This document shows, in pieces, positions 35,358-44,423 of a stretch of DNA of 64,000 bases. Positions within the stretch are counted from its first letter, which is position 1, and every line of letters starts with the position of its first letter. The stretch spans positions 62,001 to 126,000 of the forward strand of contig NZ_LDES01000002.1 of NCBI RefSeq assembly GCF_001015195.1, in the 5' to 3' direction. The stretch is from Sphingomonas sp. Y57 (GTDB lineage Bacteria; Pseudomonadota; Alphaproteobacteria; Sphingomonadales; Sphingomonadaceae). The notes beneath the pieces are model-generated. The model was not told the DNA's origin and ran no database searches. It worked only from the letters and a program-made list of their open reading frames with translations. A program made the position numbers and the translations under genes.

Positions 35358-37394
35358 TCAGGCCGCTTGCGGATCGTCGAAATCCTCCCCGCGGGCAGCC
35401 TTTTCGGCGAGCAGAGGAGCGACCGGCATCCCATGGGCCTCAAGCCGTTCGGCGATAAGCGGGAGACCCGTCTTTTCCGCCCAGTACATCGGCCCGCCGA
35501 GGTAGGACGGCCAACCATAGCCGTTGACCCACACGACATCGATGTCGGACGCACGTTGCGCGATACCTTCGGCGAGCAGACGGGCTCCCTCGTCGACCAT
35601 TGCGTAGAGCGTCCGCTCGAGAATCTCGTTGAGCGAGACGTCCCGACGGGCCCTTCCCTGGCTGGAGGCGAAGGCCTGTATGACCGCCAGCGCTTCGGTC
35701 GACGGCGTCGGCTGCCCCTTCTCGTCGTAGTCGTAATAGCCCTTGCCAGCCTTCTGGCCGAGGCGGCCTGCCGCGCAGAGCGCGTCGCGGATGGTCTCGA
35801 TCCGGGCGGGATCGCGGTGCCAGCCGATGTCGACGCCGGCCAGATCGGACATCCGGAAGGGGCCCATCGGCATGCCGAAGCCGACATGGGCCTCGTCGAT
35901 GTCCCAGGGGGCCACGCCTTCGAGCAGCAATTCGAACGCCTCGCTGCGACGGCGTGCGAGCAGCCGGTTGCCGATGAATCCGTAGCCGTTCCCGGCGACG
36001 ACCGCTATCTTGCCGATCCGCTTGGCGAGGGCCATCGCCGTTGCCAGCACGCGGGGCGAGGTCCGCGCGCCGCGGACGACTTCGAGCAGCTTCATGATGT
36101 TGGCGGGCGAGAAGAAGTGGAGGCCGACGACATGATCGGGCCGGCCGGTCGCCGTGGCGATCTCGTCGATGTCGAGATAGCTCGTATTGGTGGCGAGGAT
36201 CGCGCCCGGCCGCGCGACCGCGTCGATCCGGGCGAACACCTCGCGCTTCACCGCCATAAGTTCGAACACCGCCTCGATGATCAGGTCGCAGGCGCCGAGC
36301 GCGGCATAGTCGAGCGTAGTCGACAGCCGGGCGAGCGCCTGATCGCAGGCATCCTGGGTCATCCGGCCCTTGGCGACGCCAGCTTCCAAGGTCCGCCGGA
36401 TATTGGCGAGGCCGCGGTCGAGCGCTCCGGCGCTGGTTTCGAGCAGGACGACCCGCAGCCCCTTCGACAGGAACGCCATGGCGATCCCTGCGCCCATCGT
36501 GCCGGCGCCGACGACACCGACCGTCTCGATAGGGAGCGGTTCTATCGCAGTGTCCAGCCCGTCGATCCGGGCGGCCTTGCGTTCGGCGAAGAAATAATGG
36601 CGGAGCGCGGCGGACTGGTCGCCATCGACAAGTTGGCGGAACAACCGCCTCTCGGTGGCGAGGCCCTCGGCCAGGGGCAGGTCGAGGGCGGCGCGAAGCG
36701 CTTCGAAACAGGCCTGCGGCGCCAGCTGGCCGCGCAGTTTGCGCGCATGGGCCTGGGCGTATCGGTCGATCGCGGCGCCATCCCCTATGACCGGTCGCTC
36801 CCCCGTTCGCGGCAGGGGGCGGCGTGCGGCGATCGACTGCGCCCAGCGATGCGCCTCCTCGATCAGCGCGCCCTCGGCGGCGATATGATCGACGAGGCCC
36901 AGTTCGGCCGCTGTGCTCGCCGGGATCGGATCGCCGGAGATGATCATGTCGGTGGCGGCAGCTGCGCCGACCAGTCGGGGGAGGCGCTGCGTGCCGCCCG
37001 CGCCGGGGATCAGGCCCAGCTTGACCTCGGGCAAGCCGAGCCGGGCGGAGGGCGCTGCGACCCGATAATGACAAGCCAGCGCGACTTCGAGCCCGCCGCC
37101 CAGCGCGGTGCCGTGGATCGCGGCCACTACCGGCACCGCGAGCGCCTCGATCGCGTTGCAGAGGTGGGGGAGGAGGGGGTCGAGCGGCGGCTTGCCGAAC
37201 TCGGAGATGTCCGCGCCGGCAAAGAAGGTACGGCCCGCGCAGGCGATGATGATCGCCTCGACGCCGGGTCGGTGGGCGCCTGATTCCAGGGCGTCGAGCA
37301 GGCCTTTGCGGACTGCATGGCCGAGCGCGTTCACCGGCGGGTTGTCGACCATGATTTCGAGGATCGATCCCCGCAGTGTCGCGGAAACGGCCAT
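35358..37394 (-). CDS. fused enoyl-CoA hydratase / 3-hydroxyacyl-CoA dehydrogenase
   Basis: A 678-residue bifunctional enzyme. The N-terminal crotonase (to about residue 260) has both hydratase Glu (ALGGGLEVALACHYR, LGLPEVKLGLIPGAGG). The Rossmann dehydrogenase follows (VGVVGAGTMGAGIAM) with the catalytic His in GLHFFSPANIMKLLE, and C-terminal 3HCDH repeats. Same layout as FadB/FadJ-type proteins. It is located between the ligase and the monooxygenase/reductase, so it probably oxidises the ring-derived hydroxyacyl-CoA. It is followed by a 78-bp spacer holding ATTCGAAT at 35351-35358. Confidence 0.92.
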   Translation of the reverse strand: MAVSATLRGSILEIMVDNPPVNALGHAVRKGLLDALESGAHRPGVEAIIIACAGRTFFAGADISEFGKPPLDPLLPHLCNAIEALAVPVVAAIHGTALGGGLEVALACHYRVAAPSARLGLPEVKLGLIPGAGGTQRLPRLVGAAAATDMIISGDPIPASTAAELGLVDHIAAEGALIEEAHRWAQSIAARRPLPRTGERPVIGDGAAIDRYAQAHARKLRGQLAPQACFEALRAALDLPLAEGLATERRLFRQLVDGDQSAALRHYFFAERKAARIDGLDTAIEPLPIETVGVVGAGTMGAGIAMAFLSKGLRVVLLETSAGALDRGLANIRRTLEAGVAKGRMTQDACDQALARLSTTLDYAALGACDLIIEAVFELMAVKREVFARIDAVARPGAILATNTSYLDIDEIATATGRPDHVVGLHFFSPANIMKLLEVVRGARTSPRVLATAMALAKRIGKIAVVAGNGYGFIGNRLLARRRSEAFELLLEGVAPWDIDEAHVGFGMPMGPFRMSDLAGVDIGWHRDPARIETIRDALCAAGRLGQKAGKGYYDYDEKGQPTPSTEALAVIQAFASSQGRARRDVSLNEILERTLYAMVDEGARLLAEGIAQRASDIDVVWVNGYGWPSYLGGPMYWAEKTGLPLIAERLEAHGMPVAPLLAEKAARGEDFDDPQAA

Positions 37395-37423
37395 GGAATC
37401 TCCTGATGTTCGGGCGGGCCGCG

Positions 37424-38962
37424 TCAGGCGGCCGGTGGCTGCCTGAGCTTGTACCGTTCGATCTTGCCGGTCGCCGTCTTGGGGAGGGCCTCGAGAAATT
37501 CGATCCAGCGCGGATATTTATAGGGGGCCAGCAATTGCTTCACATGCGCCTTCAGCGCTGCCTCGACGGTGTCGGACGCGACCTGGCCGTCACCGAGCAC
37601 CACATATGCCTTGGGTTTGATCAGGCCCTGTTCGTCAGACCAGCCCACGACCGCAGCTTCGCGGACGGCTTCGTGCGACAGGAGCGCCGTCTCCACCTCG
37701 AACGGCGACACATAGATCCCGCTGACCTTCAGCATGTCGTCGGAGCGGCCGCAATAGACGTAGCGGCCTTCGGCGTTGCGCAGGAATTTGTCGCCCGTCC
37801 GGGTCCATTCTCCCAGGAAAGTCGCCTGCGTCTTTTCGCGGTTACACCAATAGCCGAGCGCGCTGGTGGGCCCCTTCACATGCAGCTCGCCGACCTCGCC
37901 GTCCGGAACGGCCATGCCGGTTTCGTCGACAAGGCGGAGGTCATAGCCGTCGACCGGCCGGCCAGTGGTGCCATAGGCGACCTCCCCGGGCCGGTTGGAC
38001 AGGAAGATGTGAAACATCTCGGTCGAGCCGATGCCGTCCAGAATGTCGGTGCCGTAGCGCGCGTGCCATTGCTCGCCGATCGGTCTGGGCAGCGCCTCGC
38101 CGGCGGAGGTGCAAAGGCGCAGCCCCAGCCGGTCGGGCTCGGGCGCTTCGGGTGCGGCGAGCAGCGAGGCATAGAGCGTCGGCACGCCGAAGAAGATGGT
38201 CGGCCGATGATCGACCAGTTGCCGCCACACGGCATCGGCGGTCGGGCGGCCGGCCATCAATATGGTGGTGGCCCCGACCGAGAAGGGAAAGACCAGCCCG
38301 TTGCCGAAACCATAGCCGAAGAACAGCTTGGCCGCGGAATAGGTGACGTCATTCTCGTCCAGGGCGAGGATCTGACGCGGGTAGAGCTCCATGAGCCGCT
38401 GCACATTGGCATGGGAATGAACGGTTCCCTTGGGCCGGCCGGTGGTGCCGGAAGAATATTGCCACAGGCACGGCTCATCGGCGCGGGTTTCCGCGGCTGC
38501 GGGAATAGGCTGCGCGCCCGCGACGGCGTCGGCAAAGGCCAATGTCCCGGCGGGAGCCTCGCCATCGGCCACCAGGATCGTCTGGAGATGGGGCTGCCCG
38601 GCGACAACGGGGGCGAGCGCGGGCCATGCCCCGGTCGAGGCGACCAGCAGGCGGGCCCGGCTGTCGCGCAGCATATAGTCGAGATCGGCACTCGTCAGCA
38701 GCGGGTTGACCATGACGGGAACGAGGCCGGCCTTGATCGCACCGAGCGCCGCTACCGGAAAGTTGACCGAGTCCTGGAGGCAGAGGAGGATCCGGCTCTC
38801 CGCCGCAATGCCGAGCCCTGCCAGATAGCCGGCGAAGCGATCGACCCGGTCCGCGACGTCGCGGTAGCTGTACCGGCCGAGGTCGTCGATCACGGCGATC
38901 TTGTCGGCCCGGCGCGCCAGGTTGCGATCGAGGAGGTCGACGGCGGCATTGTAGCTCTGCAC
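37424..38962 (-). CDS. benzoate/2-aminobenzoate-CoA ligase-type AMP-forming ligase
   Basis: A 512-residue adenylate-forming ligase. P-loop YSSGTTGRPKGTVHSH, the benzoate-CoA-ligase signature SAAKLFFGYGFGNG and GIGSTEMFHIFLSN, the TGDKF hinge Asp and the C-terminal Lys in KTATGKIERYK are all present. I start it at GTG 38962, just after GGGAAAGG; the longer frame to 39040 would run through the palindrome at 39005. It forms aryl-CoA for the monooxygenase/reductase two genes downstream. Confidence 0.9.
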   Translation of the reverse strand: MQSYNAAVDLLDRNLARRADKIAVIDDLGRYSYRDVADRVDRFAGYLAGLGIAAESRILLCLQDSVNFPVAALGAIKAGLVPVMVNPLLTSADLDYMLRDSRARLLVASTGAWPALAPVVAGQPHLQTILVADGEAPAGTLAFADAVAGAQPIPAAAETRADEPCLWQYSSGTTGRPKGTVHSHANVQRLMELYPRQILALDENDVTYSAAKLFFGYGFGNGLVFPFSVGATTILMAGRPTADAVWRQLVDHRPTIFFGVPTLYASLLAAPEAPEPDRLGLRLCTSAGEALPRPIGEQWHARYGTDILDGIGSTEMFHIFLSNRPGEVAYGTTGRPVDGYDLRLVDETGMAVPDGEVGELHVKGPTSALGYWCNREKTQATFLGEWTRTGDKFLRNAEGRYVYCGRSDDMLKVSGIYVSPFEVETALLSHEAVREAAVVGWSDEQGLIKPKAYVVLGDGQVASDTVEAALKAHVKQLLAPYKYPRWIEFLEALPKTATGKIERYKLRQPPAA

Positions 38963-39004
38963 GGAATCAGCCTTTCCCGCTGTTGCCCCAGGACGTCTGC
39001 GCCC

Positions 39005-39021
39005 ATATGTTTTAAACATAT
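39005..39021. promoter_or_regulatory. 17-bp palindrome upstream of the aryl-CoA ligase
   Basis: ATATGTTTTAAACATAT is a perfect inverted repeat (8+1+8) 43 bases before the ligase start and 85 bases from the end of the MarR gene. It has the size and symmetry of a MarR operator and lies in the likely promoter of the whole - cluster. Confidence 0.6.
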
Positions 39022-39105
39022 AATAATGAGATGCCGTCAAGGCTTTTATTACGCTTTCTGCCGCCTTCCTCCGCCACGGCAGCCGGCGAGACCGCCGAGC
39101 GGCCG

Positions 39106-39591
39106 CTATCTTTCTTCGTCGGCGCCGATCGAGTGCTTCAGGACGGCGAGCAGTTTATAAAGCTCGATATTATCGTCGTCCGACAGCTCGGCGAACATCC
39201 CCTGAATCCAGGAACGATGCGCGGCGGCCAGTTCGGCGAAATGACGGCGGCCCAGGTCCGTCAGCCCGACGATCGACGAACGCCGGTCATCGGGCGCGGG
39301 ACGGCTTGCGACATAGCCGTCCGATTCGAGCTGCTTCACCAGTGCGGTTACGTTGCCGTTGGAAACCAGCAGCGCGCGGGACAGCTCGCCCATCGACACG
39401 CCTTCGGGAAAGCGTTCAAGCGTCGCCATCACGTCGAACCTCGGCAGGGTCGTGTCATATTGCGCGACGAAGCGGCGGCGCAGGCGCTTTTCGATGACGG
39501 TGACGCAGCTCAGCAGACGCAGCCAGACACGCACGTCCATCTGGCCGGCCAATGCGCCATCATGTTTCTCGCGGATCGGCGCGGTCGCCAT
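39106..39591 (-). CDS. MarR-family transcriptional regulator
   Basis: A 161-residue MarR protein; start at 39591 after GGAGGAAATA. The winged helix-turn-helix runs through LPRFDVMATLERFPEGVSMG and LLVSNGNVTALVKQLESDGYV, with the wing at RPAPDDRRSSIVGLT. It is the first gene upstream of the aryl-CoA ligase, same strand. MarR regulators of aryl-CoA clusters often sense the aryl-CoA ester. The nearby 17-bp palindrome is the likely site. Confidence 0.9.
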   Translation of the reverse strand: MATAPIREKHDGALAGQMDVRVWLRLLSCVTVIEKRLRRRFVAQYDTTLPRFDVMATLERFPEGVSMGELSRALLVSNGNVTALVKQLESDGYVASRPAPDDRRSSIVGLTDLGRRHFAELAAAHRSWIQGMFAELSDDDNIELYKLLAVLKHSIGADEER

Positions 39592-39714
39592 ATTTCCTCC
39601 ACTGCCTGCGGGCGGAGTCCCTGTCCACGTTTCAGGACGATGTTGCAAGCTTCAACGATATACCGCCCACGATCAATCCGGCCGGGATCGAACCGGCCCG
39701 AAATATCTTGACCG

Positions 39715-40023
39715 GATGCAGCGTTGGTCGACGTCGATATCCTCGTCAACAACGCCCCCCACCGCCCGAAGGTGGACCTCATGGAGATGAGCGTCGAGTC
39801 CTGGGACCGGGTGCATGCCGTCAATGCTCGCGACACCTTCCGGTGCATGCGCGGGCGGCATGGGCTTCGACCCGAAGGGCCCGATCATGATGCCCGGCCG
39901 GCTGCTGCTCGGCTGGGCCCGGCCGATCCAGCTGGCCAGCGCGATCCTGTTCCTCGCAGCCCGGCGTCGAGCTACATGACCGGCCATGTCATGGCGGTCG
40001 ACGGAGGCTATCTGGTGGGGTGA
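39715..40023 (+). pseudogene. decayed short-chain dehydrogenase
   Basis: Remnants of one SDR in shifted frames: a VDVDILVNNAPHRPKVDLME...HAVNARDTFRCM block (NNAG region), then in another frame FDPKGPIMMPGRLLLGWARPIQLASAILFLA, then back to ASSYMTGHVMAVDGGY, the usual SDR C-terminus. The middle, including the active-site Tyr and Lys, is deleted and there is no proper start. So it is a fragment left by an older insertion or deletion event. Confidence 0.8.
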
Positions 40024-40041
40024 ATAACGGCTGAGGGCCGC

Positions 40042-40968
40042 TCAGGCCGCCTGGCGATCGGCGAGGCGGCGACCCAGCCCGTAATCCCCCATGATCGTCG
40101 TGCGCTGCATGATGCGAATCTCGTCCGGCGGCGCGCCGGTGACGCAATGCGCCATCCGCCAATTGTCCCACAGCAGCATCTCCGACGGCTGCCAGCTGTG
40201 GAAATAGCTCGGGCTGGCGGTGAGATGGTCGACCAGGCGCTGCAGCAGCGCATGGCCAGCCTCGTCGTCGCGACCGAGGATGTACTTCGCCCCGAATGGG
40301 GACAGGTTGAGCACCTTGCGGCCCGTATCCGGCTGCACGAACGTCACGGGGTGGACGACCGGCGGGAAATCGCGGTCCAGGCGGGGCCCCACCGACTTTT
40401 CGAAGTCGCTGGTCTGGATCGTCCGAATCCTGCTCTTCGAGCCGTAGCGCGAATAGCCGGGGTTGACGCAGAGCTGGTAGACGACCTCCAGCCCCTCGAT
40501 CTCCGCCTTCAGTTCGTCCGGCAGCAGGTCATAGGCCTGGACCTGGTCGATGAAGCCGGTCTGGCCGCCCCAGGAGGTGATGGTATTGGCGGTGAGCAGG
40601 CCGCCATGGTTGATCCGGTCGGTGAAGATCAGGTCGGAATGCCACGGCAGGAACGCCACCGATTCCACCCCGTCGATCTCGAACAGCCCCTCCCGGTCCT
40701 TGTCGGAGACGAGGGTGATGAGTTCGTCATGGTCGGCGGCCCGCAGCTCCCGTATCGGATGGACCTCAAGCTCGCCGAACACCCGGCTCAGCTCGATCTG
40801 GAAATCCGGCGTCACCGCGCTTCCGCGAAAGACGATAAGACCTTCCCGGATCCAGTGGTCGCGCAGCTCGGCCCGCACGGACTCGCGATCGATATCGGCA
40901 CGCCGCAGGCCGATCACCTGCTTGCCGAAACCTAGCCCATCCTGAAGTTTCTCGACCGAATAGGCCAT
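40042..40968 (-). CDS. TauD/TfdA-family 2-oxoglutarate-dependent dioxygenase
   Basis: A 308-residue Fe(II) oxygenase. HSD in LPWHSDLIF and the distal His in WRMAHCVTG form the iron site; Arg lies in IRIMQRTTI. It follows on the same strand as another family member 170 bp upstream. Typical chemistry is oxidative cleavage of an ether, sulfonate or carboxylic side chain. The substrate is unknown. Confidence 0.9.
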   Translation of the reverse strand: MAYSVEKLQDGLGFGKQVIGLRRADIDRESVRAELRDHWIREGLIVFRGSAVTPDFQIELSRVFGELEVHPIRELRAADHDELITLVSDKDREGLFEIDGVESVAFLPWHSDLIFTDRINHGGLLTANTITSWGGQTGFIDQVQAYDLLPDELKAEIEGLEVVYQLCVNPGYSRYGSKSRIRTIQTSDFEKSVGPRLDRDFPPVVHPVTFVQPDTGRKVLNLSPFGAKYILGRDDEAGHALLQRLVDHLTASPSYFHSWQPSEMLLWDNWRMAHCVTGAPPDEIRIMQRTTIMGDYGLGRRLADRQAA

Positions 40969-41138
40969 GCTTCTCTCCCGACGCGCCGGCCACCTCCTGT
41001 CGGCAGGGCGCGGCTACCGGTCCGGAGGCTAGCCTAGGACAGGCCGCTTCCGAACAGGGCGCGGCGATCCATCGCATCCTTGAACCGTCGACGTTCTCGC
41101 GTCGGAAGAGCGGCTGCCTCTCGCTCGCCGGGATGCGT

Positions 41139-42035
41139 TCACGCCAGCGTGGAGCGGAACATAAGGCGTCGGTTTTCAGGGGCGTCGACGTTCGTCAGAT
41201 CGTAGTCGACCGGAGTATAATGCTGGGTGCAGCGATTGTCCCAGAAGACGATGTCGCCCGGCCGCCATGCATGGCGATAAGTGAAAGCGGGCTGGGAGGC
41301 ATGGGCATAGAGATAGTCGAGCAGCGGCTTGCTCTCCTCCACCGTCCAACCGTCGAAATGGTCGACCACCTGATCCGATATGAACAGTGCCTTCCGGCCC
41401 GTGTCGGGATGGGTGATCACCACCGGGTGCATCGCGCCGCCCAGCCGCGCCATTTCCTCCTCGGTCGGCGGCTTGCGGCCGTTGAGCACGCGGGCGCGGC
41501 TACTGAACAGCGTGTGGAAGGCCCGCTGGCCTTCGAGCATTCGCCGGAGGCCTTCGGACAAGGTCTCGAATGCCTGATACATGTTCGCGAACATCGTGTC
41601 GCCGCCGACGGCCGGCGCCTCCACGCAGCGCAGCAGCGATCCCCGCGCCGGCCGGGCCAGGAAACTCTGGTCCGCGTGCCACTGCGCGGCCGCCACCTCC
41701 GTCTCCGATCTGACGCCGTCCTTGCGGATGTTGGTGACGGTGAAGAGGTCCGGATAGCCTTCAGGCGCATAGCGCGAGAGAAATCCGGTCTCCGCGAGCG
41801 GACCGAAGCGGCGGGTGAAGTCGAGATGCTGCCGATGGTCGATGAATTGGTCACGGAACAGCAGGATGCCCCGTTCGCAGAGAAGCGCCCACAGGCGCGC
41901 GATCACCGCTTCCGGTATTCCGTCGCTCCGGCTGAGGTCGAGGCCGAGGATCTCGGTGCCCGTTTGCCAGGATAGGGGGCGGGTGGTGAAGCCCACGTCC
42001 CTCTCAGTTGCCCCGCTATTCGACATGGTAGCCAT
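41139..42035 (-). CDS. TauD/TfdA-family 2-oxoglutarate-dependent dioxygenase
   Basis: A 298-residue family member. HAD in AAQWHADQSF, the distal His in CTQHYTPVDY and Arg in RRLMFRS form the active site. It differs a lot from the 40042 gene, so they are not a recent duplicate pair. It lies 57 bp from the acyl-CoA dehydrogenase at 42093, same strand, probably an operon. Confidence 0.9.
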   Translation of the reverse strand: MATMSNSGATERDVGFTTRPLSWQTGTEILGLDLSRSDGIPEAVIARLWALLCERGILLFRDQFIDHRQHLDFTRRFGPLAETGFLSRYAPEGYPDLFTVTNIRKDGVRSETEVAAAQWHADQSFLARPARGSLLRCVEAPAVGGDTMFANMYQAFETLSEGLRRMLEGQRAFHTLFSSRARVLNGRKPPTEEEMARLGGAMHPVVITHPDTGRKALFISDQVVDHFDGWTVEESKPLLDYLYAHASQPAFTYRHAWRPGDIVFWDNRCTQHYTPVDYDLTNVDAPENRRLMFRSTLA

Positions 42036-42092
42036 GGCATGTCCTCTCAGTCATATCCGGTCGGGATAGGTCAGATGGCGGGGTGGGCTCCG

Positions 42093-43253
42093 TCATTTCC
42101 GCTGATCGAAGCGGCGGCCCACCATGGCGGCGGCGATGTTCGTCTTCTGGATGTCGATGGCGCCGCCGGCGATGCCCCAGCCCCAGCTGTCGCGGAGGCG
42201 GCGCTCCATCGGGAATTCGCGCGAATAGCCGTAGGCACCCATGAGCTGCACGGCGTCGCCCGTGACTTCGCGCGCGATGCTGTTGGAGAAGCACTTGCCG
42301 ATCGAAGCGTCGAGCAGGTCGGGGACACCGGCGCCCGACCGGGCCGCGGCGCGATGGATCAGCAGCCTGGCGGCATCGACCTTCATGCGCATTTCCGCGA
42401 GCTTGATCTGCACCGCCTGGAATTCGACGATCGGCTTACCGAACTGGCGCCGCTCCTGCACATAGTCGAGCACATCCTCGAGCGCGCCCGATGCCTGGCC
42501 CAGTGCCATCGTCGCATTGCCGCAGCGTTCGAGATCGAACGCCTCCATCAATTTCTTGAAACCCCCGGCGGGAAGCACGAGATTCTCGATCGGTACGCTG
42601 CATTCGTCGAAGAACAGGTCACAGGAAGGGACGCCGCGGAACCCCATCAGGTTCTCCGGTGAACCAAAGGTCAGGCCCGGCGTGCCCTTCTCGACATAGA
42701 CGGCGCCGATGCCCTTCGCGCCGCGATCCTCCGAGAGGCGGCAATAGACGACATATCCGTCCGCATGGCCGCCACCCGAGCACCAGCGCTTCTGGCCGTT
42801 GAGGATGATATGGTCGCCTTCGATGCGCGCCCGCGTGGCAAGATCGGTGAGCGCGCTGCCCGCCTCCGGTTCGGACATGGCGACGGCGACCACCGCCTCG
42901 CCCCGGCAGACCGCTGGGATGACGCGACGCTTCAGCTCCTCGCCCGCGAACTTCTCGATCGCGCGCACCGGGCCGACGCTCGATTCGAAGATGGGGAAGG
43001 CCACGGCCGAGGATATCTTGGCGAATTCCTCCAGCACGATCAGCGCCGAGAGATTGTCGAGGCCGAGCCCGCCATAATCGGGATCGACGTTGATGCCGAG
43101 GAAGCCCATCTCGGCATAACGCTTCACCAGGTCGCGCGAGGGCGGGGCGTTCCGCGCCTCCAGATCGGCGGCGATCGCGGGTAGTTCGGCGCGGGCGAAC
43201 CGGCGTGCGGTGTCGCGCAGTTCGATCTGCTCGTCGCTCATCTCGAAATTCAT
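42093..43253 (-). CDS. acyl-CoA dehydrogenase with the base at the IVD-type position
   Basis: A 386-residue FAD dehydrogenase; start ATG 43253. It has AMSEPEAGSAL and the GQKRWCSGG flavin segments. The usual C-terminal catalytic Glu (YEG) is absent: the region reads IAGGAIDIQKTNIAA. Glu is instead in FDLERCGNATMALG, the place where isovaleryl- and long-chain dehydrogenases carry their base. So a branched or bulky acyl-CoA substrate is likely. Confidence 0.88.
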   Translation of the reverse strand: MNFEMSDEQIELRDTARRFARAELPAIAADLEARNAPPSRDLVKRYAEMGFLGINVDPDYGGLGLDNLSALIVLEEFAKISSAVAFPIFESSVGPVRAIEKFAGEELKRRVIPAVCRGEAVVAVAMSEPEAGSALTDLATRARIEGDHIILNGQKRWCSGGGHADGYVVYCRLSEDRGAKGIGAVYVEKGTPGLTFGSPENLMGFRGVPSCDLFFDECSVPIENLVLPAGGFKKLMEAFDLERCGNATMALGQASGALEDVLDYVQERRQFGKPIVEFQAVQIKLAEMRMKVDAARLLIHRAAARSGAGVPDLLDASIGKCFSNSIAREVTGDAVQLMGAYGYSREFPMERRLRDSWGWGIAGGAIDIQKTNIAAAMVGRRFDQRK

Positions 43254-43465
43254 CGCCGCACATCCTCCCCGCGCGGTGCGACCGCGCTCTTCCGTTGAAT
43301 CCGCGCAGGCCGGCTGCGCGGGCACCGGCTTGCAACCAGTTATACCAATGAGCAAGCGAAAATATAATTATTGCGGCCGAAGATGCGCGGGAGCGTATCT
43401 AGGAGGGTGGGATGTCGACGGACCGGCGGGCGCCAGGATGGGTAGGGGCCGGCTAGCCGGTCGCG

Positions 43466-44419
43466 TCACCAGATCGATGCGCCGGGGTTCGCCTCGACCA
43501 GGGTGATCATGCGGTGGATGGCATCACACATGGGCGTTGGAACGCCCAGCCTTGCGCCTTCTCGGGAGACCGCGCCCGCCAACGCCTGATTTTCGGTGCG
43601 GCGTCCCTCCCGGAGATCCGCAGCCATGGACGGCACGTGGTTGGGAACCGAGAGGAAGACGCCGCGTGCCCGCCGGAGGGTCGCCTCCCGATCGAAGCTG
43701 ATGCCCGCGGCGGACGTCACCGCGTCGATCTCCCCGATCATCGTTTCGATCAGTTCCCAGCCTTCGGGGGCATCGGCGATCCTGCCCATACGCAGGCGGG
43801 TGAGCGCGGAGAGCGACGACATCGTCCCCGACATCGCGACCTTGGTCCAGACGACGCCGAGGATATCGTCGACCAATTCGGCACGGAGGCCGCTTTGCTC
43901 CAGCTCGGCCGCGAACGCCCTGAGCGTCTCCGCGGGCACGTCGGCGGAGACCTTGCCGAAGCGGGTGTAGCCCGTGCCGAGGGCGACATTCTCGGTCATG
44001 ACCATCACGCCCGGCGCGACGATATCGCCGCCGACTTCGCTGACGCCGCACGCCGTCCGTACGGTTCCGAGCGCGGCCGCGACGGCGTCCGCCGTGCCGA
44101 CGCCGTTGCTCAGGGGAAGCGCGATCGTCTCCGGGCCGAACAGGGGCTTGGCGCCGCGCGCCGCCTCCTCAAGGTCATAGGTCTTGGTCAGGAAGACGAC
44201 GATGTCGGCCACCCCCGGCTCGGACGGATCGGTCGTCGCCCTGACCGGCGCCTGCCACGCTTCCGCCCGGCCGGGGATGCGCATGGTCAGGCCGTCGGAG
44301 CGGATCGCGGCAATATGGGCCGGGGATCGCCCGAGCAGCCATACGTCGCGTCCCGCCCGCGCCAGCATGCCCGCATAAAGCGATCCCATCGCGCCCGCGC
44401 CGACGATGACGATCCGCAT
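43466..44419 (-). CDS. ketopantoate reductase (ApbA/PanE)-family oxidoreductase
   Basis: A 317-residue protein with GAGAMGSLYAGMLARAG (NADPH), a catalytic-Lys candidate in DDILGVVWTKVAMS and a C-terminal PanE domain. It starts 4 bp after the Rieske oxygenase gene, so it is likely translated with it. A second copy of vitamin B5 synthesis is unlikely here; a catabolic reductase for a 2-keto acid is more plausible. Confidence 0.88.
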   Translation of the reverse strand: MRIVIVGAGAMGSLYAGMLARAGRDVWLLGRSPAHIAAIRSDGLTMRIPGRAEAWQAPVRATTDPSEPGVADIVVFLTKTYDLEEAARGAKPLFGPETIALPLSNGVGTADAVAAALGTVRTACGVSEVGGDIVAPGVMVMTENVALGTGYTRFGKVSADVPAETLRAFAAELEQSGLRAELVDDILGVVWTKVAMSGTMSSLSALTRLRMGRIADAPEGWELIETMIGEIDAVTSAAGISFDREATLRRARGVFLSVPNHVPSMAADLREGRRTENQALAGAVSREGARLGVPTPMCDAIHRMITLVEANPGASIW

Positions 44420-44423
44420 CGTG

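Noticed and set aside
43466-44419. panE of vitamin B5 synthesis
   Set aside because: Family match is sound but it is coupled to a Rieske oxygenase with no other pantothenate gene; a catabolic role is more likely, so no gene symbol is given.
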